Shown piece after piece: positions 50,085 through 60,336 of a stretch of 64,000 bases of DNA (positions are counted from its first letter, which is position 1; each line of letters begins with the position of its first letter). Source of the DNA: Limnohabitans sp. Rim8 (GTDB lineage: Bacteria; Pseudomonadota; Gammaproteobacteria; Burkholderiales; Burkholderiaceae_C). A model generated the notes under the pieces. That model did not search any database. It saw only the letters and a list, made by a program, of their open reading frames with translations, and was not told where the DNA came from. The stretch covers positions 62,001-126,000 of the forward strand of contig NZ_CAMDLM010000003.1 of NCBI RefSeq assembly GCF_945901735.1, read 5' to 3'. Both the position numbers and the translations under genes were made by a program.

Positions 50085-51422
50085 ATGAAACTCAAAAAGT
50101 TAGCGATGTTGGCCACTTTGGCTTGCGCAGGCTTGTCTGCTGTGGTCACCACCACAGCAGTCATGGCGCAAGAAAAAGTTCAGTTTTTCCCAAGCTTGAC
50201 GGGCCGAACAGGTCCTGTCGCGCCCAATGCCACACCTTTTGCAAACGGTTATGCCGATTACATGAAGTTGGTCAACCTTCGCGGCGGCATCAACGGTGTC
50301 AAAACCTTGGTGGAAGAGTGTGAAACAGCCTATGCGACCGACCGCGGTGTGGAGTGCTATGAGCGCCTCAAAGGCAAGCACGGTGGTGCGACCGTGTTCC
50401 AGCCCTTGTCAACTGGCATCACCTTTGCGCTGACCGAGAAAATCCCGGCTGACAAAATTCCCATGATCACTTCTGGTTATGGCCGCAGCGACTCTGCCGA
50501 TGGGGGTGTCTTCAAGTGGAACTTCCCCTTGACTGGCCACTACTGGGTGGCCGGTGACGTTTTGTTGCAGCACATCGCCAAGCAAGCGGGTGGTTGGGAC
50601 AACCTCAAGGGCAAGAAAATTGCTGTTGGGTACCATGACAGTCCGTTTGGCAAAGAGTTGTTGCCCATCGTGCAAGAGCGCGCGGCCATGCATGGTTTCA
50701 CTTTGCAGTTGTTGCCAATTCCAGCGCCTGGCGTTGAGCAAAAAGCCATTTGGTTGCAAATCCGTCAGCAGCGTCCTGATTACGTGATGTTGCAAACATG
50801 GGGCGTCATGACGGCCACATCGATCAAGGAAGCGGTTGCGACCGGTTATCCACGCGAAAAAATGTTTGGCACTTGGTGGTCGGGTGCTGAGCCTGATCTC
50901 AAGGACATCGGTGCTGCCGCCAAGGGTTACAACGCCGTGATGATGCAACATGGCGCTGAGCCAAACTCTGCAGTGGCCAAAGAAATCTTGGCCAAAGTGC
51001 ACGACAAAGGTCAGGGTACTGGACCCAAAGCCGAAGTGGGCGAAGTGCTGTACATGCGCGGTGTGGTGGGTGCCATGTTGGCGGTGGAGGGCGTTCGCCA
51101 AGCACAAGAGCGTTTTGGCAAAGGCAAGGTCATGACCGGTGAACAAGCGCGCTGGGGCTATGAAAACCTGAACTTGACTCAGGCCAAATTGGATGGCCTG
51201 GGTTTCAAGGGGGTTATGCGTCCGGTTTCCACATCGTGTGCTGATCACATGGGCTCTGCATGGGCTCGTGTTCACACCTGGGATGGCAGCAAGTTTGTCT
51301 GGGCATCGGATTGGTTGCAGGCCGATGAGCAGATCATCAAGCCCTTGGTCAAAGCGTCTGCAGACAAGTACGCCGCCGAGAAAAAACTTACTCGCCGCGC
51401 CGCTACGGATTGCCAGTCTTGA
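50085..51422 (+). CDS. Liv-type periplasmic substrate-binding protein
   Basis: Signal peptide; type I periplasmic-binding fold; within Liv operon. Confidence 0.9.
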   Translation: MKLKKLAMLATLACAGLSAVVTTTAVMAQEKVQFFPSLTGRTGPVAPNATPFANGYADYMKLVNLRGGINGVKTLVEECETAYATDRGVECYERLKGKHGGATVFQPLSTGITFALTEKIPADKIPMITSGYGRSDSADGGVFKWNFPLTGHYWVAGDVLLQHIAKQAGGWDNLKGKKIAVGYHDSPFGKELLPIVQERAAMHGFTLQLLPIPAPGVEQKAIWLQIRQQRPDYVMLQTWGVMTATSIKEAVATGYPREKMFGTWWSGAEPDLKDIGAAAKGYNAVMMQHGAEPNSAVAKEILAKVHDKGQGTGPKAEVGEVLYMRGVVGAMLAVEGVRQAQERFGKGKVMTGEQARWGYENLNLTQAKLDGLGFKGVMRPVSTSCADHMGSAWARVHTWDGSKFVWASDWLQADEQIIKPLVKASADKYAAEKKLTRRAATDCQS

Positions 51423-51560
51423 TCTGAAACCACACCTGCCGCGCAAGCGGCAGGTGGTCAGCTGCAGTGGGCGACTGTCCGCCAGCAGCTGCCAAATGAA
51501 ACCCTTGCGTGCAGCAGTTTCATTTGGCTTGAACCCCCAGAATTTGAAAAGGCACAGTCC

Positions 51561-52370
51561 ATGAGCGACAAAAACATTGTTCTGAACGTCAATGGCATTG
51601 AAGTCATTTACAACCACGTCATCTTGGTGCTCAAGGGCGTGTCCCTTCAGGTGCCCGAGCAAGGCATCGTGTCTTTGCTCGGCGGCAACGGTGCAGGCAA
51701 AACCACTACTTTGCGGGCGATCTCTAACTTGCTCAAGGGTGAGCGTGGTGACGTGACCAAAGGCAGCATCGAGCTGCGCGGTGAGCGCATCGAAAACCTC
51801 ACCCCCGCAGACCTGGTCAACCGGGGCGTGGTGCAGGTCATGGAAGGGCGTCATTGTTTTGCCCACTTGTCGATCGAAGACAACCTGTTGACCGGCAGCT
51901 ACACCCGCAAAGACAAGGGCGAAATCGCGGCCAACTTGGACAAGGTTTACACCTATTTCCCGCGCCTCAAAACCCGCCGCACCTCGCAAGCGGCCTACAC
52001 ATCGGGCGGCGAGCAGCAAATGTGCGCCATTGGCCGCGCCCTGATGACCAATCCCAGTGTGATGCTGCTCGATGAGCCCTCGATGGGTCTGGCGCCGCAG
52101 ATCGTGGAAGAGGTGTTCAATATCGTCAAAGATTTGAACGAGAAAGAAAAAGTCACCTTCTTGATCGCAGAGCAAAACACCAACATGGCGCTCAAATATT
52201 CGGATTACGGCTACATCATGGAGTCGGGGCGCATCGTGATGGACGGCGTGGCTGAAGACCTGCGTACCAACGAAGACGTGAAAGAGTTTTACTTGGGCAT
52301 GGGCGGTGGGGAGCGCAAGAGTTTCAAGGACGTCAAGAGCTACAAGCGCCGCAAGCGCTGGTTGGCTTGA
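51561..52370 (+). CDS. livF: Liv/HAAT-type ABC transporter ATP-binding protein (LivF-like)
   Basis: LLGGNGAGKTTTLRAIS; SGGEQQMCAIGRALM; LDEPSMGLAPQIVEEVF. Confidence 0.93.
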   Translation: MSDKNIVLNVNGIEVIYNHVILVLKGVSLQVPEQGIVSLLGGNGAGKTTTLRAISNLLKGERGDVTKGSIELRGERIENLTPADLVNRGVVQVMEGRHCFAHLSIEDNLLTGSYTRKDKGEIAANLDKVYTYFPRLKTRRTSQAAYTSGGEQQMCAIGRALMTNPSVMLLDEPSMGLAPQIVEEVFNIVKDLNEKEKVTFLIAEQNTNMALKYSDYGYIMESGRIVMDGVAEDLRTNEDVKEFYLGMGGGERKSFKDVKSYKRRKRWLA

Positions 52371-52422
52371 TGCGCTGACTTTCCTCCTTGACGTTTCATC
52401 GCAGTACCCCTGAAAGAAAAAC

Positions 52423-53679
52423 ATGTCCCAGCACTTTGATGCGTTGGAAACGCGCGCCCCTGAAGTCCGTGAAACCGCCCTGATGGCCGCTTTGCCCGCG
52501 CAGCTTGCCCACGCCAAAGCCCATGCCCCGGCCTTTGCCGACTTGCTCAAGGATGTCGATGCGGCCCGCATCAACAGCCGTGCTGCTTTGGCCCAGTTGC
52601 CCGTGATCCGCAAAACCGAATTGCTGGAGCGCCAGAAGGCTTCGCGCGCGGCAGGCGGCAATGTGTTTGGTGGTTTCAGCACCCTGGGTTTTGGCCAAGG
52701 CATGACCCGCGTGTTTGCCAGCCCCGGCACGATTTACGAACCCGAGGGCACCCGCGCTGACTACTGGCGCATGGCCCGAACCCTGTTCGCGGCCGGCTTT
52801 CGCCCGGGCGAGTTGATCCACAATTGCTTCAGTTACCACTTCACACCTGCGGGTTCCATGATGGAAACGGGCGCCCATGCCCTGGGCTGCACCGTGTTCC
52901 CGGGCGGCATTGGCCAGACCGAGCAGCAAGTGACCGCCATGGCCGAGTTGCAGCCTGCGGGCTACATTGGCACGCCGAGTTTCCTGAAAATCATCATCGA
53001 AAAAGCCGCCGAGATGGGTGTGGCCTTGCCCAGCGTTCGCAAGGCACTGGTGTCGGGCGAGGCTTTTCCGCCCAGCCTGCGCGACTGGATGACGGCGCAC
53101 GGCGTCGATGCTTACCAGTGCTACGCCACCGCCGATGTCGGCCTGATCGCTTACGAAACCGCTGCGCGTGAAGGTCTGGTGCTGGACGAAGGCGTGATTG
53201 TCGAGATCGTGCGACCCGGCACCGGCGACCCGGTGCCCGAAGGCGAAGTGGGCGAGCTGGTCATCACCACGCTCAACCCCGACTATCCCTTGATCCGTTT
53301 TGGCACAGGCGACTTGTCGGCCATCCTGCCTGGCCCCTGCCCCACGGGCCGCACCGGCCAACGCATCAAGGGCTGGATGGGCCGCGCCGATCAAACCACC
53401 AAGATCCGGGGCATGTTTGTGCACCCCGGCCAGGTGGCCGAGATCGTCAAACGCTTCCCCGAAGTGAGCAAAGCCCGCCTGGTGGTGACGGGTGAGATGG
53501 CCAATGACCAAATGGCCTTGCATGTGGAGACCGCTCGTTTGTCCGACGATGCGCTCAAGGCCCGGGTGTCTGAAGCGGTGCGCGATGTGACCAAGCTGCG
53601 CGGAGACGTCCACCTGGTGGCGCAGGGCAGTTTGGCCAACGACGGCAAGGTGATTGAAGACGCCAGAAGCTACCAGTGA
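52423..53679 (+). CDS. phenylacetate-CoA ligase (PaaK)-family AMP-binding protein
   Basis: FASPGTIYEPEGTRADYWRMARTLFAAGF; CYATADVGLIAYET; GRADQTTKIRGMFVHPGQVAEI. Confidence 0.9.
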   Translation: MSQHFDALETRAPEVRETALMAALPAQLAHAKAHAPAFADLLKDVDAARINSRAALAQLPVIRKTELLERQKASRAAGGNVFGGFSTLGFGQGMTRVFASPGTIYEPEGTRADYWRMARTLFAAGFRPGELIHNCFSYHFTPAGSMMETGAHALGCTVFPGGIGQTEQQVTAMAELQPAGYIGTPSFLKIIIEKAAEMGVALPSVRKALVSGEAFPPSLRDWMTAHGVDAYQCYATADVGLIAYETAAREGLVLDEGVIVEIVRPGTGDPVPEGEVGELVITTLNPDYPLIRFGTGDLSAILPGPCPTGRTGQRIKGWMGRADQTTKIRGMFVHPGQVAEIVKRFPEVSKARLVVTGEMANDQMALHVETARLSDDALKARVSEAVRDVTKLRGDVHLVAQGSLANDGKVIEDARSYQ

Positions 53680-53809
53680 GTGCGATTGGGCCTTGATTAG
53701 GATGATGACCTTGTACCAATGGGGAAATTGGGGAGAACGTCTAAGTGTTTTCCGCCATCGTCAGCCCCCGCTTCGGTTCTACAATGATGGATTACTTTTG
53801 AGGTTTGAA

Positions 53810-54796
53810 ATGAAAAAACTGTTTGCTTTGACCGCATTGGCCGTTGTTTCGGTGGGGGCGCTGGCCCAAGCCTACCCAGGTACCAAACCTATTTCCATCG
53901 TTGTGCCTTTCACTGCTGGCGGCCCCACAGACCGTGTGGCTCGCGATTTGGCCGAAGCGATGCGCAAACATGTCCCCGGCTCCAATTTTGTGGTCGAAAA
54001 CGCAGCGGGCGCGGGCGGCACGATCGGCGCGAACAAAGTCGCCAAAGCCAACCCCGATGGTCACACTTTGCTGTTGCACCACATTGGCATGGCCGCCATC
54101 CCCGCTTTATACCGTAAGCTTGCTTACAAACCGCTGGACGACTTCGAATACTTGGGCATGGTCAACGACGTGCCCATGACCTTGATCGGCAAACCCCAGT
54201 TGCCTGCCAACACTTATCGCGACTTCGAAAACTACATCCGCGCCAACTCCGGCAAACTCAATATTGCCCACGCGGGTTTGGGTTCGGCCTCGCATCTGTG
54301 CGGGCTGCTCTGGCAATCCACATTGCAGACCAAAGACGCGATGACTACGATTCCGTTTGGCGGTACTGCGCCGGCCATGACCGCCCTGATCGGTGGCCAG
54401 GTTGATGTGATGTGTGACCAAACCACCAACACCACTCAGCAAATCGAGTCGGGTCGTGTCAAGGCCTTTGCCGTAACCACCGCCAAGCCCTTGAGCACTC
54501 ACCCCGTGCTCAAACACTACCCCAGCTTGCAAGAGATGGGCCTCAAAGGCTTCAACTTGACCATCTGGCACGGTTTGTATGCCCCCAAAGGAACACCCGA
54601 AGCCATCACCAAAACCTTGAACGAGGCTTTGCAGAAAGCGCTGAAGGACCCCGAGTTCATCAAAAAGAACGAAGGCTTGGGTGCCCTAGTGGTGACCGAC
54701 AACAGAACCAATCCTGCTGAGCACAAGAAATTTGTGACCGCTGAAATGGTCAAGATCAAAGCCGCTGTGGACGCCGCTGGCAAATACGCCGACTGA
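53810..54796 (+). CDS. tripartite tricarboxylate transporter-type substrate-binding protein (Bug family)
   Basis: Signal peptide; YPGTKPISIVVPFTAGGPTDRVARDLA; VVENAAGAGGTIGANKVAKANPDGHTLL. Confidence 0.92.
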   Translation: MKKLFALTALAVVSVGALAQAYPGTKPISIVVPFTAGGPTDRVARDLAEAMRKHVPGSNFVVENAAGAGGTIGANKVAKANPDGHTLLLHHIGMAAIPALYRKLAYKPLDDFEYLGMVNDVPMTLIGKPQLPANTYRDFENYIRANSGKLNIAHAGLGSASHLCGLLWQSTLQTKDAMTTIPFGGTAPAMTALIGGQVDVMCDQTTNTTQQIESGRVKAFAVTTAKPLSTHPVLKHYPSLQEMGLKGFNLTIWHGLYAPKGTPEAITKTLNEALQKALKDPEFIKKNEGLGALVVTDNRTNPAEHKKFVTAEMVKIKAAVDAAGKYAD

Positions 54797-54816
54797 TCGC
54801 CCCTTGGCTCACCCCC

Positions 54817-54842
54817 AAAAGCCCGACTTGGTCGGGCTTTTT
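54817..54842 (+). terminator. Rho-independent terminator
   Basis: AAAAGCCCGAC-TTG-GTCGGGCTTTTT. Confidence 0.8.
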
Positions 54843-54958
54843 GCTGGGCGCTTCGCGAAGTGATGGTGGTTGGACCGTCAGGTCTCGACCTGAGTGAAAG
54901 CCGGTCTTTGCAGGTTGGTGCATTCAGGTCCGATGCGCCGTTCGCACAACACAGCCGT

Positions 54959-55411
54959 TCAGTTGACGAACTTTTCTGTCCCCAGAATCCCCAGTTTCTT
55001 CAAACCCTGCCGTTGGGCCCCAGCCAGCACGGCGGCGGCGGCTTCGTACTTGGCCTGAGGGTGCGAGCGGATGTGCAGCTCGGGCTGGGGTTGCAGCAAA
55101 GCGGCCTGGGCCAGTTGCGCCTGCAAAGCCACCCGATCCGCCAAGGCTTGGCCATTCCAAGAGATGACCGAGCTGGCATCGATGTCGATGCGCACAATTT
55201 GCGGTGGCTTGGGCGGCGGCGCGGTGCTGACCACGGGCATGTCCAGGTTGACCGCGTGCAATTGCGCAGGGATGGTGATGATCAGCATGATCAACAGCAC
55301 CAGCATCACGTCGATCAGCGGCGTGGTGTTGATGTCCATCATCAGCTCGTCTTCTTCGGGGGGACTCAAGCTGGGGGTCTGGTGGCTTTGAAAGCCCGTG
55401 ATCGGTTTCAT
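54959..55411 (-). CDS. exbD: ExbD/TolR-family biopolymer transporter
   Basis: MMDINTTPLIDVMLVLLIMLIITIPAQ. Confidence 0.92.
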   Translation of the reverse strand: MKPITGFQSHQTPSLSPPEEDELMMDINTTPLIDVMLVLLIMLIITIPAQLHAVNLDMPVVSTAPPPKPPQIVRIDIDASSVISWNGQALADRVALQAQLAQAALLQPQPELHIRSHPQAKYEAAAAVLAGAQRQGLKKLGILGTEKFVN

Positions 55412-55412
55412 G

Positions 55413-55829
55413 TCAGTTCCCCGGGTCGGTGATGAAGCCGACTTTGGCGATGCCCGCGCGCTGCACGGCGTTCATCACCTGCCCGACGGCGGCAAAGTCG
55501 CTTTGCGCGTCGCCGCGAATGTGCACTTCAGGCTGGGGTTGAATGACCGCGAACTTTTTCAGCCGCTCACGCAAGTCCGCCGCGTTTTTCATCGGGGTGT
55601 CGTACAAAAAAATCTGCCCGGTTTTGTTCACCGAGATGATCAGGTTCTCAGGCAAAGCTTGACGGGGCACGTTTTTCTCTTGTGGCAGCTTGACCTGGAT
55701 CGAGGTGGTCACCACCGGGATCGTGATCAAGAAAATGATCAGCAGCACCAGCATCACGTCCACCAGTGGCGTGGTGTTGATGGTGCTCATGATGTCGTCT
55801 TCCGACTCGGTGCCGATGTGCATGGCCAT
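55413..55829 (-). CDS. exbD: ExbD/TolR-family biopolymer transporter
   Basis: MSTINTTPLVDVMLVLLIIFLITIPVV. Confidence 0.93.
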   Translation of the reverse strand: MAMHIGTESEDDIMSTINTTPLVDVMLVLLIIFLITIPVVTTSIQVKLPQEKNVPRQALPENLIISVNKTGQIFLYDTPMKNAADLRERLKKFAVIQPQPEVHIRGDAQSDFAAVGQVMNAVQRAGIAKVGFITDPGN

Positions 55830-55853
55830 GGCGCAGTCTCCGGTGTGGGGGCG

Positions 55854-56714
55854 TTATTTCTTGACCGAAGACAACAGCACGGCGTGCAGGTCCGCCGCAA
55901 AAGCGTTGACTTCCTCCATCACCGCCTTGTTGCGGCGCACCAGCCAGTTGTAGCCCAACACTGCAGGCACAGCCACAGCCAAGCCGATGGCAGTCATGAT
56001 CAGTGCTTCGCCCACGGGGCTAGCCACTTTGTCGATGCTGGCCTGGCCAGAGATGCCGATTTTGACCAGCGCGTGGTAGATGCCCCACACGGTGCCGAAC
56101 AGGCCCACAAAGGGCGCGGTGGAGCCCACCGTGGCCAGCACCGCCAGGCTGTCTTGCAAGCGGCTTTGCACCGTCCCCAGGGCGCGCTGCAGGCTCATGC
56201 TGACCCAGGTGTTGAAGTCCACGTTGCTGAGCAAGCCCTCGTGTCGGTGGGCACTCTCCAGCCCTTTTTCGGTGATGAACCGGTAGGGGCTGGCAGGGTC
56301 AAGCCCGTCCACGGCCTGGCGCAGGCTGGCCGCTGCCCAGAAGTCACCCTGTGCGGCTTTGCCGTGTTGGCGCATGCGCGATTGTTCGGCGAACTTGGTG
56401 AAGATGACGTACCAGCTGCCCACGCTCATGAGCACCAAAATCAGCAACGTGATCTTGGCCACGGCATCGCCCTGCGCCCACAGCGCGCCCAGGCCATAGG
56501 GGTTGTCGAGGGCCTCGCTGCTTGGGGCCGTGGAATTGGCGCCAGTTGAGGCTGCGCTGGCCGGGGCACCCAGGGTGGCCGTGGCGGCTGGCGTTGCGGT
56601 CGCAGCGGTTGCAGCTTTGGCCGCCGCCGTGGGGGTGTTGGCCCAAGCCGCGCCGCACAGCAAGGCGGCAGACAGGCTCAGGCTGGCCAGGATGGGTTGA
56701 ATGGGGGTGCGCAT
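55854..56714 (-). CDS. exbB: MotA/TolQ/ExbB proton channel
   Basis: VGSTAPFVGLFGTVWGIYHAL; PVGEALIMTAIGLAVAVPAVLGYNW. Confidence 0.94.
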   Translation of the reverse strand: MRTPIQPILASLSLSAALLCGAAWANTPTAAAKAATAATATPAATATLGAPASAASTGANSTAPSSEALDNPYGLGALWAQGDAVAKITLLILVLMSVGSWYVIFTKFAEQSRMRQHGKAAQGDFWAAASLRQAVDGLDPASPYRFITEKGLESAHRHEGLLSNVDFNTWVSMSLQRALGTVQSRLQDSLAVLATVGSTAPFVGLFGTVWGIYHALVKIGISGQASIDKVASPVGEALIMTAIGLAVAVPAVLGYNWLVRRNKAVMEEVNAFAADLHAVLLSSVKK

Positions 56715-56773
56715 CGGTGGAGACTCCTTGAATCGAGGCAGTGTGGGCTTGTTCGTGGGTGTGCGGGCGCGGC

Positions 56774-57511
56774 TCATTCCAGCCGCCAGGTGTATTTCAT
56801 GCTGGCCCAGGCTTGCTCAGGGCGGCCGTCCACGGTGGCAGGCTGAAAGCGGCATTTGGACAAACCCGCACGGGCGGCTTCGTCGAGGCGTTTGAAGCCC
56901 GAGCTTTTTTCGATCTCGGACTGGATCACTTTGCCATCCACCCCGACCAAAAAGCGCAGGCTCACGGTGCCTTCTTCTTCCATGCGCCGCGAGGCACTGG
57001 GGTAGTCGGGCTTGTCGCACTGGGCCGCGCTGACGCTGGCAGGGGTGCGCGTGGGCGGCGCGGCGCGCGCCGGGGCCGCAGGCGCAGCCGCTGTGGCAGG
57101 TGCAGGTGTGGGTGCGGGTTGCGGGTTGCTGTTGGCCACGGCCGTGATGGCCTGTTTGGGCGTAGTGCTGGGCGCGACCGCCACTTCGACCGGTGGCACC
57201 TGGGCCGGTGGCATGGGACTGGGGGCGAACACTGCAGGCGGTGACGCGGGTGCCACCGGTGGCGGCGCTTGTGGTTGGGGCGGCGGTGGCAGCGGCGCAG
57301 GGGGTGGATCAATTTTGGGCGGTGGGGGCGGTGGGGGCGGTGGGGTTTCCTGCAGCAAAATGGCTTGGACCACCTGGGGCAATTGGCGGCCGATGTCGCG
57401 GGCGAGGCCAGCTTGGATGGCCCAAAATGCCAGCAAATGCAGCAACACGACCACGCCCAAACCCCATGGCTTTCGCCTGGAGCGGGTTTGCAAATAGGTG
57501 GAGCCCGTCAT
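56774..57511 (-). CDS. tonB: energy transducer TonB
   Basis: N-terminal TM, Pro-rich linker PPPPPPPPKIDPPPAPLPPPPQPQ, C-terminal PDYPSASRRMEEEGTVSLRFLVGVDGKV. Confidence 0.93.
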   Translation of the reverse strand: MTGSTYLQTRSRRKPWGLGVVVLLHLLAFWAIQAGLARDIGRQLPQVVQAILLQETPPPPPPPPPKIDPPPAPLPPPPQPQAPPPVAPASPPAVFAPSPMPPAQVPPVEVAVAPSTTPKQAITAVANSNPQPAPTPAPATAAAPAAPARAAPPTRTPASVSAAQCDKPDYPSASRRMEEEGTVSLRFLVGVDGKVIQSEIEKSSGFKRLDEAARAGLSKCRFQPATVDGRPEQAWASMKYTWRLE

Positions 57512-57637
57512 GCTGGAATGGGTGCTGGAAGTGCTTTGAGGGGAATGCGTCAAGTGGCGTATTTTGCGGGATAAGGGCGGGGCAGTTGGCGGGCTGGGGC
57601 AAATGACCGGCAGGTGTCCAGTTTCAGGGCCGCCTGC

Positions 57638-57841
57638 TCAGGGGCGGATGAGAAAGGCCTGTCGGCGCTCCTGCGGGCCGGCGCCGTCCAGTTGCATGGT
57701 CCAGACGCCGTGCAGTTGCTCGGGCTGGACATCTGCGGTGGCAGGGCAAGTGGGTGGCAAGGTGGTGCAGCCTGGCAGCGCCAAGAGCGCGATCAGGGCA
57801 CCCCAGCACGCCATGCGACAGCCAGAGTGGGGTGCGCTCAT
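57638..57841 (-). CDS. short lipoprotein (possibly 3'-truncated)
   Basis: Lipobox LALPGC; start overlaps rep stop. Confidence 0.4.
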   Translation of the reverse strand: MSAPHSGCRMACWGALIALLALPGCTTLPPTCPATADVQPEQLHGVWTMQLDGAGPQERRQAFLIRP

Positions 57842-59931
57842 CTTTTGGCCTGCGCTGCCGCTGAGACGGATGCGGCCGCCCGCTGCGCAAATTCGGCCCG
57901 CAGCGCCTTGAGCTTTTCGCGCGGGTCTTCTTTGGTGGTGTTTTCGTCCAGCCGCATTTCGGCAATGAAGCGGCTGGGCAGGGCGGCCACGGTTTCTCGG
58001 CCTTTTTTGCGGCGGCGGGTCCAGCTCACGGACAGGCTGCGCTGGGCGCGGGTGATGCCCACGTACATCAGGCGGCGCTCTTCTTGCAAGCGCAACAAAA
58101 TGCCCTCCTGGCTGGCCCCTTCGGTGGTGTCGTCGCCCAGCTTGAAAGGCAGCAAGCCTTCGTTCACCCCCACCAGCGTGACATGCGGCCACTCCAAACC
58201 CTTGGAGGCGTGCAAGGTCGACAACGTGACCACGTTTTGGTCTTTTTCGCGCTCGCCCAGGGTCGAGATGAGGGAGATGGTTTGTGCCACATCGAGCAGG
58301 TTTTTGGTCTCAGCCGCCTCGGCCCCTGTTTGAGCCCCTGTGGCGTCTTCGATCTCGCCGCCGCAGCGCCCCGCCATCCAGTCGCAAAACTCCAGCACGT
58401 TGGTCCAGCGGGCGCTGGCTACTTTTTCGTTGTCTTCGCCGTCGTACAGGTACGATTCGTAACCGATCTCTTTCAGCCAATCCAACAAGAACGCGAGGGC
58501 ATCGGTTTTGCCCAAAGTCAGCCGGGCGCGGTGTTCCAGGTCGTTGATGTAGCGGCCAAATTCATGCAGTCCCGCCACTGATCGTGCATTGACTGCGCTG
58601 GGCAAGCTGCCCGCAAACAGCGATTCGAACAGACTGAGCTTGTACTGGGTGGCAAAGGTGCCCAGCTGGTCCAGCGTCTGGTGGCCAATGCCGCGCTTGG
58701 GGCTGGTGATGGCGCGCAAAAACGCCGGGTCGTCGTCGTTGTTGATCCACAGGCGAAACCAGGCGCACAAGTCCTTGATCTCGGCCTTGTCAAAAAAGCT
58801 CTGCCCGCCCGACACCTTGTAGGGCATGTTGGCGCGGCGCAGTGCTTGTTCAAACGGCCGGGCCATGTGGTTGGCCCGGTACAAGATGGCGAAGTCCTTG
58901 AACTCGCGGTGTTTGGATTCAAGCGAGTGGCCGCTGCGGATCGACTGGATGCGGGCAATCGCCCGGTCGGCCTCGTGCTCTTCGTTCACCGCATCGACCA
59001 CGCGCACGGGTTCGCCCTCGCCCAATTCAGAGAACAGGGTTTTGGGGTAGAGCTTGGGGTTGGACTCTATGACGTGGTTGGCCGCCCTCAAAATCGCGCT
59101 GGTGGAGCGGTAGTTTTGCTCAAGCTTGATGACTTTGAGCCGCGGGAAATCCAGCGGCAAGCGCTTGAGGTTGTCCAGCGTCGCGCCGCGCCAGCCGTAG
59201 ATCGACTGGTCGTCGTCGCCCACCGCCGTGAAACGCGCCCGCTCGCCCACCAGGTGTTTTAACACCTCGTACTGGGTGGCGTTGGTGTCTTGGTATTCGT
59301 CCACCAGCACATGGCCCATCTTGGCCTGCCAGCGCTCGCGCACCTCAGGAAACTCGGCCAGCAGCTTCAGGGGCAAGCCGATCAGGTCGTCGAAGTCCAC
59401 ACTTTGGTAAGCCGTCAAGCGTTCTTGGTACAGCGCCATGATGCGGGCGATCACCCGGGCGTTGTCGTCAGGCGCTTGCGCTGCAGCCTGCTCGGCGTTC
59501 AGCCCCATGTTTTTCCACAGGCTGATGGTCCATTGCCACTGGCGGGCGGTGGCCGCGTCGGTGGTGCCGCCGCAATCCTTCAAGATGCTGGTCACGTCGT
59601 CGGCGTCCATGATGCTGAACTGGGGTTTCAGGCCCAGCACCGCGCCGTCTTCGCGCATGATGCGAACGCCCAAAGCATGGAAGGTACAAATCAGCACATC
59701 CTTGGCGGCGCGGCCAATCAGCTGCTTGGCCCGCTCGCGCATCTCGGCGGCGGCTTTGTTGGTGAAGGTGATGGCGGCGATGCGCTTGGGCTCGAGCCCG
59801 GCTTCGATCAAGCGCCCGATCTTGTGCGTGATCACCCGCGTTTTGCCCGAACCCGCCCCGGCCAACACCAGGCAGGGGCCGGAGACAAAGTTCACGGCTT
59901 CGAGTTGGGCGTTGTTGAGTCCGGCTGACAT
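57838..59931 (-). CDS. rep: UvrD/Rep-family ATP-dependent DNA helicase
   Basis: LNNAQLEAVNFVSGPCLVLAGAGSGKTRVITHKI; AITFTNKAAAEMRER; VDEYQDTNATQYEVLK; DDQSIYGWRGA. Confidence 0.93.
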   Translation of the reverse strand: MSAGLNNAQLEAVNFVSGPCLVLAGAGSGKTRVITHKIGRLIEAGLEPKRIAAITFTNKAAAEMRERAKQLIGRAAKDVLICTFHALGVRIMREDGAVLGLKPQFSIMDADDVTSILKDCGGTTDAATARQWQWTISLWKNMGLNAEQAAAQAPDDNARVIARIMALYQERLTAYQSVDFDDLIGLPLKLLAEFPEVRERWQAKMGHVLVDEYQDTNATQYEVLKHLVGERARFTAVGDDDQSIYGWRGATLDNLKRLPLDFPRLKVIKLEQNYRSTSAILRAANHVIESNPKLYPKTLFSELGEGEPVRVVDAVNEEHEADRAIARIQSIRSGHSLESKHREFKDFAILYRANHMARPFEQALRRANMPYKVSGGQSFFDKAEIKDLCAWFRLWINNDDDPAFLRAITSPKRGIGHQTLDQLGTFATQYKLSLFESLFAGSLPSAVNARSVAGLHEFGRYINDLEHRARLTLGKTDALAFLLDWLKEIGYESYLYDGEDNEKVASARWTNVLEFCDWMAGRCGGEIEDATGAQTGAEAAETKNLLDVAQTISLISTLGEREKDQNVVTLSTLHASKGLEWPHVTLVGVNEGLLPFKLGDDTTEGASQEGILLRLQEERRLMYVGITRAQRSLSVSWTRRRKKGRETVAALPSRFIAEMRLDENTTKEDPREKLKALRAEFAQRAAASVSAAAQAKR

Positions 59932-60336
59932 GTAGTAATTGGCATCAATAATTGGGTGGGGATGCCTAGTAGGTTCGAACTGCTCTTTAAAACGGTGGAA
60001 AACTCAGTTTTATACTGTGGGGTGCTGTTCAGCCAAGTCGGCTTTAGGAATCTTTGCAAAGGCGGCGTCTGTGGGTGCAAAAATGTAATGGTGCCTTTGG
60101 CTTTGAGTGTATCAATCAATGTCTTGTGGTTAGAAAATTTGAAACGTCAGTTTGTACTGCCAAACGGTTTCCCTAGGCCACATCCAGCCGCAATTGAACA
60201 CATCACAGCCATCCTCAGATGAATGCCGTCTGCCTAGGCAGGGGCATTGGTCTTCGCAAGCGCTTGTTTTCTGTGTTTGAAACAAAATAGTTTTTAGTTT
60301 TCAGACAACAAATACCAAAACGATGGGTTTTCGCCG

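Noticed and set aside
59980-60000. GGTTCGAACTGCTCTTTAAAA near the rep-crtI intergenic region, resembling a tRNA T-arm or boxA
   Set aside because: No acceptor, D or anticodon arms can be assembled and no rRNA gene follows; insufficient support.
59956-60222. 88-aa ORF between rep and crtI
   Set aside because: No recognisable domain or convincing ribosome-binding site; likely chance ORF in non-coding sequence.
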